A stretch of DNA of 51,168 nucleotides from Planctomycetota bacterium (GTDB lineage: Bacteria; Planctomycetota; JACQVV01; JASMLP01): NCBI GenBank assembly GCA_030748635.1, contig JASMLP010000168.1:1-51168 (forward strand), in the 5' to 3' direction. Positions 7,010 through 14,627 of the stretch are shown in pieces. The translations under genes were made by a program, and so were the position numbers. The notes beneath the pieces are model-generated. The model saw only the letters and a list, made by a program, of their open reading frames with translations, ran no database searches and had not been told where the DNA came from. Numbering within the stretch: the stretch's first letter is position 1; each line of letters opens with the position of its first letter.

Positions 7010-9325
7010 TCAGAGACCCGTACCGGAACGGCGCGGGGAATTCCAGTTGTGTTCGAGGTGGGCGCCGCCGTGGTCGATCCGAAGGCGTGTGCTGCCCATA
7101 GGCACCTGGCTGTAGGGGTTGTCGAAACGAGGGTGCTGACCGACCGGAATGAGTGTTTCGTTGAGCTTGGAGGGGCCGGACCAGGGAACTTCTAGGAGGC
7201 CCAGGCCGGGGGCTTGGTATCGAACCTTGGGAAGGCTGCCGGGAAATCGGTCATCCCGAAGGCCGCTGGGTGTCACTTTGGCGGCAAGGATGGTGCGGCG
7301 GAATTGGGCAAAGGTGCCATCTTCTGCTTTGCGTCCCATCTGACAGATCCAGACATTGCGGTAGCCCGGGGCGATCAACTCCTTGCCCGCATCCGGTCCG
7401 TTTGTTTGCCAGTGAGTGGGACGGGCGGAATAGAGCGCGACATAGCCGTCTCCTTTGCGGCCGAAAACCCAGTTGCCTTGCCGAGAAGATTCGTCAAAAG
7501 CTTGACGTGGGAAATAGGCGTGAGTCTGCTGGCCGGAGAGGACGAATCGCTCCAGTTCACCGGGGCGATCGTAGAGAATGACCGCGACATCATCCACCTG
7601 GATAATTCGAGGCAAAGACAAACTTCCGGTCCAGGCGTCGAGCCCGGCATTGAGCCCGCCGGGTGCGCCGATTATTCCCCTGAAGGAGGCGGGCATGGTG
7701 GTGAACACGACGGCTTCGTCGCCAAGGGTGGCTTGCCAGGGATGCAGTTGCCAGGCCAGGCGGCCTTTGCGGTAATCCTGGACGCTCGAGAGCATGGTGT
7801 CGGGGGTTCGAAATACTTGGGTGTGGCCGCCAGTGGTCAGGGAACCGTCGGCAAACCCTCCCAGTACCGAACTGATACCCTGCACGATATTCGCGCCGGA
7901 GGAGGGGATATGTTGCATCCAGGACATCTGCTTGAAGTAGCTCATGCCCCAGAGATTCCAGCGATTCATCAGGCGCTGGGTCGCGGGGATGATCGGACGG
8001 GAAAAGAGGGCTCCGCTACCCCACCAAAAAAGGACATCTTCGGTTTTCTGGAAGCCGATTCCGTGTTTGGGAGCCTCCTCGAAGGAGAGGCCGTGACGAC
8101 TTCGATCGACCAGACGCTGGGGAGTATCTTTCCCGATACCCAGTAGGACGTGGGGTACTTTATAGGTGCTGCCGTTAGCGAAAAAGTTGGCTACGTAGCC
8201 CCCCGCGGGAGTTTGTGGGGTGGCAAAGAGGATGTCGATCAAGCCGCGAATATTCTGTTTCTTGGCGGAAAACTTTTTCGACGCGTAAGCGCGGCCGGCG
8301 GTCACGCCGAACGATCCGCGGTGCGTCAGTCGGGCCAGATCGAAGATCGCCAGATCGAGGACCATCGAGGCTCGATTCCGGATCTCGGCATCGGGAGCGA
8401 AATCGACGAGATTGAGCAACGGTCCCATGGAGTAGGCGAGGTAAACCGGCGAATACCATTCACCGAATCCGAAACGCCAGCGTTCGTCGAGCCAGCGGAG
8501 GACACGCACGCGGGCTTTGCGAGCATGGGCGAGGCCGGAAAGTCCCGCATTGGGGAAGATCTTGTTCGGGTAGAGGTGCCCACCCAGATACTCGGAGCTA
8601 GCAAAGAGCAGGAGATGGTTTTCGCTCCACATGATCATGTTGTCTTGTCCCGGTTCGTCCAGCCAGTAGCGAAAATTTCGGATCGAATTCTCGATACGGG
8701 CCTGAACCGAGGTGGGGAGGAGTGGGTCGTTGCCGTGCAGATGAGCCAGGCGGATCAGGATCGCCATCGTGAAGTCCGAGGTATCTTTCCGTTTGTCGAC
8801 CTTGGTACAGGCATCCAGGATCGGTTGGCTCAACGGTTTTTGTCGGAGTTGAAGCCGGGCAATTTGAGCGTGGAGATCGGTTCCCCGTGCGAGTCGCTGA
8901 AGATAGGCCGTTTTCCGGGTATGCATGTCCCGGGACAGGCGGCGAAAGTCGATCGGAGTGGAGGGGGAGGGAGTTCCGCCCTGACGCAGAAAGGACACCG
9001 TTTGGGACCAGGTTTTCGAGGTCCGACGTAGGGATACGGTGAGGCGGTTTTGGCCTCCGACGAGTCGTGTGGGACGGGGGGTCCCCTGGATCAAGGTGTG
9101 GGAACCGACAGTGCGGAGGGTGTATTCGGTGGGGGTAAGCGGCTGTCCGTTGTAGAGGAGGCTCAGTTGGCTCGGAGAAACGGAGCCCCGGATTTCGACC
9201 CGAAACGTGGTGGAGGTGACCTGAGACTTGGAGATTGGGCTGAGGATCCGGATCGGCTGGGTCTGTTCCCGGCAACCGGCCAGAATGAGGAGGGCCAGGA
9301 GTGTTTTTGTGACGATTCTCATCAT
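7010..9325 (-). CDS. Large uncharacterised lipoprotein, possible alpha/alpha-toroid polysaccharide-active protein
   Basis: A 771-residue predicted lipoprotein (MMRIVTKTLLALLILAGC, lipobox LAGC). After the lipid anchor, residues about 25-105 resemble an Ig-like beta domain (PIRILSPISKSQVTSTTFRVEIRG). The middle part is helical and rich in Trp and aromatic residues (MWSENHLLLFAS, RWRFGFGEWYSPVY). With a beta-rich C-terminal half, this is reminiscent of alpha/alpha-toroid plus beta-sandwich polysaccharide lyases. That comparison is only an impression of fold; I do not recognise a named family. ATG 9325 is preferred to an in-frame GTG at 9337. The GH31 gene ends about 515 bp upstream, so a shared role in glycan handling is conceivable but unproven. 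Confidence 0.75.
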   Translation of the reverse strand: MMRIVTKTLLALLILAGCREQTQPIRILSPISKSQVTSTTFRVEIRGSVSPSQLSLLYNGQPLTPTEYTLRTVGSHTLIQGTPRPTRLVGGQNRLTVSLRRTSKTWSQTVSFLRQGGTPSPSTPIDFRRLSRDMHTRKTAYLQRLARGTDLHAQIARLQLRQKPLSQPILDACTKVDKRKDTSDFTMAILIRLAHLHGNDPLLPTSVQARIENSIRNFRYWLDEPGQDNMIMWSENHLLLFASSEYLGGHLYPNKIFPNAGLSGLAHARKARVRVLRWLDERWRFGFGEWYSPVYLAYSMGPLLNLVDFAPDAEIRNRASMVLDLAIFDLARLTHRGSFGVTAGRAYASKKFSAKKQNIRGLIDILFATPQTPAGGYVANFFANGSTYKVPHVLLGIGKDTPQRLVDRSRHGLSFEEAPKHGIGFQKTEDVLFWWGSGALFSRPIIPATQRLMNRWNLWGMSYFKQMSWMQHIPSSGANIVQGISSVLGGFADGSLTTGGHTQVFRTPDTMLSSVQDYRKGRLAWQLHPWQATLGDEAVVFTTMPASFRGIIGAPGGLNAGLDAWTGSLSLPRIIQVDDVAVILYDRPGELERFVLSGQQTHAYFPRQAFDESSRQGNWVFGRKGDGYVALYSARPTHWQTNGPDAGKELIAPGYRNVWICQMGRKAEDGTFAQFRRTILAAKVTPSGLRDDRFPGSLPKVRYQAPGLGLLEVPWSGPSKLNETLIPVGQHPRFDNPYSQVPMGSTRLRIDHGGAHLEHNWNSPRRSGTGL

Positions 9326-9337
9326 GTCAGCCCCCAC

Positions 9338-9839
9338 TCATGCAATAACTGGGCCGAGGTAAGGAATTTTTGCGGCGAAAGGTTTAAGTTATTTAAGCCA
9401 GTGGGGATCGGGCGGACCGTGGCCCCGATCGGGTCGCAGTTCTTTCGATTCTGTTTCGGAAGGGAACGTTTGGGGAGAGAGAAAGTGACAGGGGAGTCCT
9501 TGTCGTTGGGATCACGGAGTCTTTCGTGGGAGTGGTTTCAGGGCTGGATCCGACTTGCGTGATTCTGCGGGTCGGCCAGACGGTGGAATCGGCTTGCGAA
9601 CTGTCTGGCCGATCCGGCGTAGGGTGGTACTGCAGAAGAGTTCGAACCGGGAATTCGTGGACTCTCCGGATCGAGTGGACGGATTGACAGGAGCGGTGGG
9701 CGGTCGGTTCTGATGGGGAGAACGTTTGGACCTTATCTCGGATTTGGGGGCTTAATCCCAGAATCTCCGGAAGGACGAAAGGTGGGACCTGGAGTCGATG
9801 CCCTGCGGATGGACTTGACGGCTCAGGCCCCCGTTTGAT
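9338..9839. other. 502-bp intergenic region with two hairpins
   Basis: This lies between the end of the GH31 gene and the start of the large lipoprotein gene, both on the minus strand. I find no coding frame with protein-like composition, no tRNA fold and no good sigma70 promoter. It does contain two inverted repeats: a strong one at 9570-9615 (listed separately) and GATCGGG (9406-9412) with CCCGATC (9424-9430). An untranslated leader or small RNA for the lipoprotein gene is possible. Confidence 0.4.
9570..9615. repeat. Strong inverted repeat, 10-12 bp stem
   Basis: TCGGCCAGAC (9572-9581) is perfectly complementary to GTCTGGCCGA (9603-9612). Two further G-C pairs form after a single bulged T at 9613. 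The loop is 21 nt. No poly-T follows on either strand, so it is not a classical intrinsic terminator. It sits about 230 nt after the GH31 stop codon and about 245 nt before the lipoprotein start. Confidence 0.5.
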
Positions 9840-12146
9840 CTACCGTTCGATGAGCCCCGCGTCTCGGAACATCTTCCAGAGGTTTTGCGTGTGGAGACCG
9901 TGTTCACGCAAAAAGACCGCCGGTTTCCCGAGGGGGGTGGGAACCTGTCGCCAGCCGGACTCCACGAGGTCTCCCGTCCAGAGATGGCGCCAGGATGCAT
10001 GCTTGGGAAGATAGACCCGGGTTTGAGAACTGCCGGGTTCGAGTGTCGGGGCGACCAAGAGGTCGGGGCCGAGGAGAAATTGGCGGTCCAGTTCAAAGGT
10101 CAGAGGGTCCTCGCTGTCGTGGAGCCAGAGGGGGCGGACCAGTGGGTGCCCGAGTGTGGACGCTTCTTTCATGAGAGATTTTCGATAGGGAGAGAGGCAC
10201 GCGTACAGGCGAGCGAAACGTCCCAGGTGTTTCAGGGTCAGAGCGTTGTGATCGAACTGGATATTCGTTTCGGGTTGGTTGCCTTCATGGGTGCGGAAGA
10301 TGGGAGTGAAGGCGGCGAACTCCATCCACCGAAGAAGCAGTTCCTGGCTTCGCTGGTAGCGGAATCCGGGGAGAGAAACCGCGGTGTACCCACCGATATC
10401 GCTGTGGTTGAGGGTAAATCCCGACAGGCCGCTGGAGAGCAGGCCCAGGAGGGCGGAGTGCAGACCGTCTTGGCGATCCCAGGTGACCATCTGGTCTCCT
10501 AGCCAGAAGGAGATCGCGTGTTCGGGGCTGCGGCTGAATCCGGATCGGTGAAAGATCAGACAAGAACCGATCAGGTTTTCGTCTTCGAGGAGTTCCCGCT
10601 GCAGCGATGCCCAGCGTTCGGGGTAGCGGTTGTGCTCGATCCAAGGATCCGCATTCTGGTGCAGCGAGGAGTCGAACGCGAGGGATTCTCCGAAATCGGC
10701 CATCCAGCCGCTCACTCCCGTTTCGAGTAGCTGCACCCGGATCACCGATTTGAGCCAGGCGGACGCTTCGGGATTGGTGAGGTCCACCAGGGCCGCGTCG
10801 AAGGTGGTGATCGGACTCAGGTAGGGGGTTCCATCGGAACGTCGAACGAGAAATCCTCGTTCCAGCGCTTCCTGGTACAGATTGCGCTTCACTTCCGGCT
10901 TTTCGTCGACCGGAGTCAGGAACGGATTAACGTATCCCAGAACTCGGATGTTTTGCTGGCGAAGTTCCGAGATCAGTCGATTCCAGTCCGGGTAACGTTT
11001 TCGGTCGACCTCCCAGTTCCACCACAGTTGAGAACCAAACGCGGTTTCACGGCTTCCGACCCAATCCTGCAACCAGACCGCGGCGACGGGCACCTTGAGT
11101 CGGCGAAGGCGGGCCAGTGTCGCTCGTACTTTCGGGCTACCGCCCTGAAGGCCCAGGATTACACCCCGTCCAACCCATTCGGGCAGGGGGGGCATGCGTC
11201 CTACATGTCGGGTGTGTCGCTGGAGGATTTTCAGATGAGTTCGAGCGTAGAGGATGCGGCCGGAAAGAGTGGGGTTTGATCTCGGTTTATCGAGAAGTTC
11301 GACAACCAGATCCCCAGGTCGACGAAAATCGAATCGGCTCGGTTGAAGATTGTCCAGGGTCAGGGATCGACGTCCTCCCGTGAGGACAAATGGGGAAGGA
11401 GCGTAGGTCGAGTCGTGACTGCCGCCCGACGAGGCGAGGAGATTTACGGCGGTCGTGAGCGGTTGGAGTCCGCGTCCGATCCCCTGTTCCTGGGTCATGA
11501 CCAAGAACCGGCGACCGCGAAGATCGAGGTGGCTGAACTGGGTTCCGAGGCCGAAGATCGGATCCTTTTCGGGAAGGGCCAGGCGAAGATAGAGCCGATC
11601 GATCGGCAAGCGGTTGCGGGCTGAATTCATCTCGAGTTGGAATTGGAGTTCGTGCTTGTGAGTGGAGGTGAAGGTGAGTGTGTAGTTCAAGTGCGGGGCT
11701 TCTCGAAATGAACCGCGCAGTACGATTCGGGGGGAATCCTCCTCGCGCTCTATCGACTCCAGGATCTGATCGTCGCAACGCAGGATGGGCCGACTTTCGA
11801 GTTGAAAGGAACCGTGATGTTCCTGGAGTGTCGTTACGGTCTGGGAGGCGCCGATGAACGATCTGCCCGGGTGGGTGAACCACAAAGTCCGTTCGGGTTC
11901 GTCCTGATGACGGATCTTGAGAGAGCCGCGATTCAGATCGTTGTCGCCGGGGGACCACTGGATGAGAAAAGAGCCCACCTCCCAGCTTGAGGCGGGAAGT
12001 GTGGATCGAAGGGAACCCTCGAAGGGAAAAGCGTCGGGATCTTTCGCCAGGATCCATATCAGTCCGATACCCGCGCCTAGTAGAAGGACCCTTCGGAATA
12101 TTCGAGACCTTGAAATCCGCTGTCGGGGAGGAGTGGGAGTCTTCAC
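9840..12146 (-). CDS. Glycoside hydrolase family 31, sulfoquinovosidase (YihQ)-like, with altered sulfonate pocket
   Basis: A 768-residue GH31 alpha-glycosidase with an N-terminal signal anchor (residues 17-36), so it probably acts outside the cytoplasm. Nucleophile D484 (GWMADFGE) and acid/base D551 (FWLGDQ) are 67 residues apart, as in E. coli YihQ (D405/D472). The surrounding GFTLNHSDIGGYT and FRTHEGNQP also match YihQ closely. Of the YihQ sulfonate-binding set Q262/Q288/R301/W304/Y508, the equivalents here are Q334, Q360, Q373, W376 and Y587 at identical spacing, so the arginine is replaced by glutamine. Substrate may thus differ from sulfoquinovosides. The GTG start at 12146-12144 overlaps the upstream stop (GTGA), indicating translational coupling; an upstream in-frame extension lies inside the neighbouring gene and was rejected. 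Confidence 0.88.
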   Translation of the reverse strand: MKTPTPPRQRISRSRIFRRVLLLGAGIGLIWILAKDPDAFPFEGSLRSTLPASSWEVGSFLIQWSPGDNDLNRGSLKIRHQDEPERTLWFTHPGRSFIGASQTVTTLQEHHGSFQLESRPILRCDDQILESIEREEDSPRIVLRGSFREAPHLNYTLTFTSTHKHELQFQLEMNSARNRLPIDRLYLRLALPEKDPIFGLGTQFSHLDLRGRRFLVMTQEQGIGRGLQPLTTAVNLLASSGGSHDSTYAPSPFVLTGGRRSLTLDNLQPSRFDFRRPGDLVVELLDKPRSNPTLSGRILYARTHLKILQRHTRHVGRMPPLPEWVGRGVILGLQGGSPKVRATLARLRRLKVPVAAVWLQDWVGSRETAFGSQLWWNWEVDRKRYPDWNRLISELRQQNIRVLGYVNPFLTPVDEKPEVKRNLYQEALERGFLVRRSDGTPYLSPITTFDAALVDLTNPEASAWLKSVIRVQLLETGVSGWMADFGESLAFDSSLHQNADPWIEHNRYPERWASLQRELLEDENLIGSCLIFHRSGFSRSPEHAISFWLGDQMVTWDRQDGLHSALLGLLSSGLSGFTLNHSDIGGYTAVSLPGFRYQRSQELLLRWMEFAAFTPIFRTHEGNQPETNIQFDHNALTLKHLGRFARLYACLSPYRKSLMKEASTLGHPLVRPLWLHDSEDPLTFELDRQFLLGPDLLVAPTLEPGSSQTRVYLPKHASWRHLWTGDLVESGWRQVPTPLGKPAVFLREHGLHTQNLWKMFRDAGLIER

Positions 12147-12874
12147 TCGGGTGGATTCTCTAGGTCGGATCGGTTCGAAACGGTACTCCCCAGAAGTCGA
12201 TCCCAGAATGTAAAGGTGGAGGAGTAGTTCCCGTTGTTGACCCGGATATGATGAAGGTCGTGGTGCTCGGTGGTGCCTATTCCTGGCAGGTGTTGGGTGA
12301 AAACCGGACGCAGGCCGGAATGGATGTCGATTTCGTGAAGATTGCGAAGTAGGGCGAATCCCCAGAAGGAGTAGACGTTGATATCTCCGCGAAAGGCGAA
12401 AAGAAGCGTCAGTCCCAGGACCGTCCCGAGGGTGCCGCCGAGCCATTCCAGCGGATGAACGTAAATATATTCCAGAGGAAAAGGGGTCACGGCTCGGTGA
12501 TGGATTCGGTGGATCGACTTGTAGAGAAGCGGGATTTTGTGCAGGGCTCGATGGTAGAAGTAGAAAAAGGTGTCATCCACGAGGAATAGAAGAAAAATCT
12601 CTCCTAGAAGGAAACCGGTCCCCGGCCACACGAATACAAAGAAATCTCCTAAGCTGGCGAGGCCGATGACGGTGAGAACAAGGAGCACGGCAAGATTGAA
12701 AACGACGAGTGGGAGCCGGGTCGCAAGAAGGGATGAATCTCCACGGCCTCTCTGGATTTTGTATCGGTCGAATATCGAGGAGTAGAGTACAGCCAGAGAC
12801 AGGAAAAAACCGAACAGGTTGCATCCTACGGAGATGGCCAGGGTGCCCAGGATCAGTATTTGGATATCACTCAC
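12143..12874 (-). CDS. Sterol desaturase / fatty acid hydroxylase superfamily di-iron membrane enzyme
   Basis: A 243-residue integral membrane oxygenase. All histidine clusters of the superfamily are present: HRALH (HX3H), HRIHH (HX2HH), HEIDIH and HDLHH (HX2HH) near the C-terminus. They form the di-iron site that uses oxygen to hydroxylate or desaturate a lipid chain. Hydrophobic helices cover residues about 3-35, 50-75 and 85-100. The start codon is GTG. It lies 41 bp after the cysteine dioxygenase gene and overlaps the GH31 start by 4 bp, so the three are very likely one transcript. Substrate (fatty acid, sphingoid-like or other lipid) is unknown. A sulfo- or aminolipid is suggested only by the neighbours. 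Confidence 0.88.
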   Translation of the reverse strand: MSDIQILILGTLAISVGCNLFGFFLSLAVLYSSIFDRYKIQRGRGDSSLLATRLPLVVFNLAVLLVLTVIGLASLGDFFVFVWPGTGFLLGEIFLLFLVDDTFFYFYHRALHKIPLLYKSIHRIHHRAVTPFPLEYIYVHPLEWLGGTLGTVLGLTLLFAFRGDINVYSFWGFALLRNLHEIDIHSGLRPVFTQHLPGIGTTEHHDLHHIRVNNGNYSSTFTFWDRLLGSTVSNRSDLENPPE

Positions 12875-12915
12875 AGGATCATGAAACTTCGTAAGGCCAA
12901 GTTCCTGGAGGTCGA

Positions 12916-13473
12916 CTAGACCGGTTGACCATCCACTGTGTAAAAGCTGAGTTTTTTGGGCGAAACTTCACCGGTGACCGGATCGTAGATGTTGCATTCG
13001 TCGTAGGGGAGGGAATAGAGATGCAGCGAGATCGCCGGTTGATCGTGTGTGGCTCCGATGATGTGAAGGGCGATGTCGTCGGTGATGTAGCCGACAACTC
13101 CTTGTTCGTACGTTCGGGTTTCACCTTTCTCGAGTTGGTTGTTGTTGGAGTCGCTATGGCGGTGGTACAAGGTCTCGAAAATGCTGCCTTCCAGGATGGT
13201 CATCCAGCAACGTTGTCCGGCATGGTTGTGGATCGGGCTGATCTGATCCTTTCCCCAGCAAAGAACGATGAGGTCGAAGAGTTCGGTGCGGGCGATGAGA
13301 TTGCGCGTGTAATGGTCGTCGTTGAAATGGGCGTAGGATTTCCAGTCGGTTTCGTTCTGGCAGTAATTGCCGAGAAGATCCAGAACGCCCCCTGCCTTGG
13401 GGGACTGCTGGAATTCCTGATGCAAAGCGGTGACAAGCTTCTGGACCGGGCTGTTTCCGTTCAGGTTGGACAT
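12916..13473 (-). CDS. Cysteine dioxygenase
   Basis: A 185-residue cupin that oxidises cysteine to cysteine sulfinate with non-haem iron and oxygen. The iron ligands are H82, H84 (PIHNHAG) and H137 (ALHIIG). R57 and Y55 in HYTRNL match the substrate-binding Tyr58/Arg60 of mammalian CDO, and H151/Y153 in SLHLYS match His155/Tyr157. C89 is present at the position of mammalian Cys93, which crosslinks to that tyrosine; many bacterial CDOs have glycine there. ATG 13473 was chosen over an upstream TTG at 13533 because the conserved fold starts soon after it, although no Shine-Dalgarno is visible. It is upstream of the lipid hydroxylase and GH31 genes on the same strand. Confidence 0.92.
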   Translation of the reverse strand: MSNLNGNSPVQKLVTALHQEFQQSPKAGGVLDLLGNYCQNETDWKSYAHFNDDHYTRNLIARTELFDLIVLCWGKDQISPIHNHAGQRCWMTILEGSIFETLYHRHSDSNNNQLEKGETRTYEQGVVGYITDDIALHIIGATHDQPAISLHLYSLPYDECNIYDPVTGEVSPKKLSFYTVDGQPV

Positions 13474-13620
13474 AAGTGAAGTATCTGGGCTGAGGAGATT
13501 AGAAGATAATGAGTGGTCAGGCCCCGGATGCAAGCCGATTGAAGCGAATCACGAAACGACAGCATCGTGTCATAAATCGACATATTCCACAAGTCAGGAG
13601 CATTCCGGTGTATCCGTCCT

Positions 13621-14595
13621 CTACACCCGGTTGGGGAGGTGATGGCGGGCGGAAGGGGGTTGGCCAGGGCGATGGGGACAATCGTGCAGGGCGACCGCCA
13701 GTCGATGAATGCGATCCCGGGCCTCGAGGCGTGAGAGTAAGGATTCGGGAAGAACGTCCAGCCCGCGGTGGGCTCCTAACATTCCCCCAGCCATGGCGGC
13801 CAGGGTGTCCACATCGCCACCGAGTTCTACCGCGGAGGACGCGAGGGTGAGAAGGTCGTCAGTCCGGTGCCGAAGGAAGAGGTGAATCGCCGTGACCACC
13901 GATCGGTGTGCGCTTACGGAATGGCCCAGTTTTTCGCGGACTTCTTCGAGCGCAGGGACACGTGTTTTCCAGTCTCGGAGAGTGCGTAGCCGTTTTCGAA
14001 ACGGATCGAGAGTCGAAATCGATTCCAGTGCGTGGAGGAAGGTGTCGGGATGGAACGGGTGATGAAGAGCGATGGCGGTGGCCAGGGCCGCCAGATGACC
14101 TCCTTCGAGGCCGATCGGGTGGGCATGAGTGATCTGGGACGAGAGAAAGGCGCTCCTGCTCAGGGCCGATTCATCCCGATGAAAATAGAGCGCCAGGGGG
14201 GCGATTCGCATGGCCGCGCCGTTGCCGAAGGAGCCTTCGGGAAAGATGGAACGGTTGGTCTCTCGCCAGGATTGACCGTCGAGGATTCGGGAAAGCGATT
14301 CTTGCGCGCTACGACCGTAACCGCGTCGAGGTTCCATCGATTGGGCCCAGTGTCGGGAGAGGTGGTCGGTGTCCAGGCCGCCGTTTTCAACCAGGGATTC
14401 ACCCAGGGCGATGGCCATCTGAGTGTCATCGGTCCAGGTGAGAGGGTGTTCTTTCGCCAAGACGATCGTTTCCCACGCCGAACTGTCAAGGCGCCGACCT
14501 TCGGCCGGTGCACCGAGAGCATCTCCAAGAGCGTGGCCAAGAAGGCACCCGATGAAGCGTTCTTTCAGGACAGGGAGAGGGGCGGTCGGTGGCAT
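13621..14595 (-). CDS. ADP-ribosylglycohydrolase family protein
   Basis: A 324-residue all-helical protein of the DraG/ARH family, which removes ADP-ribose from proteins or related substrates using two magnesium ions. The metal-binding motifs are present: GDALG near the N-terminus, TWTDDTQM (residues about 53-60) and GGDVDTLAAMAGG in the C-terminal third (the usual GGDxDT). No signal peptide. It is transcribed divergently from the helicase gene, with about 30 bp between the candidate starts, and is 148 bp upstream of the cysteine dioxygenase gene on the same strand. No ADP-ribosyltransferase is visible nearby, so the target is unknown. Confidence 0.9.
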   Translation of the reverse strand: MPPTAPLPVLKERFIGCLLGHALGDALGAPAEGRRLDSSAWETIVLAKEHPLTWTDDTQMAIALGESLVENGGLDTDHLSRHWAQSMEPRRGYGRSAQESLSRILDGQSWRETNRSIFPEGSFGNGAAMRIAPLALYFHRDESALSRSAFLSSQITHAHPIGLEGGHLAALATAIALHHPFHPDTFLHALESISTLDPFRKRLRTLRDWKTRVPALEEVREKLGHSVSAHRSVVTAIHLFLRHRTDDLLTLASSAVELGGDVDTLAAMAGGMLGAHRGLDVLPESLLSRLEARDRIHRLAVALHDCPHRPGQPPSARHHLPNRV

Positions 14596-14627
14596 GTATA
14601 TCTGAAGATTATCAGCGCGAAAGGAGA

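Noticed and set aside
7214-9031. Two long plus-strand reading frames opposite the large lipoprotein gene
   Set aside because: Composition is not protein-like, they lack credible starts and motifs, and the minus-strand frame has a clear lipobox and domain structure; they are codon-bias shadows.
9620-9660. tRNA-like TTCGAA motif in the 502-bp gap
   Set aside because: No acceptor, D or anticodon stems can be formed around it.
9840-12146. Naming the GH31 enzyme a sulfoquinovosidase outright
   Set aside because: The sulfonate-binding Arg is Gln, so only sulfoquinovosidase-like is supported.
12147-12446. N-terminal extension of the GH31 frame by 100 residues
   Set aside because: It lies wholly inside the fatty-acid hydroxylase gene and is Arg/Pro/Ser-rich; the GTGA overlap gives a natural start.
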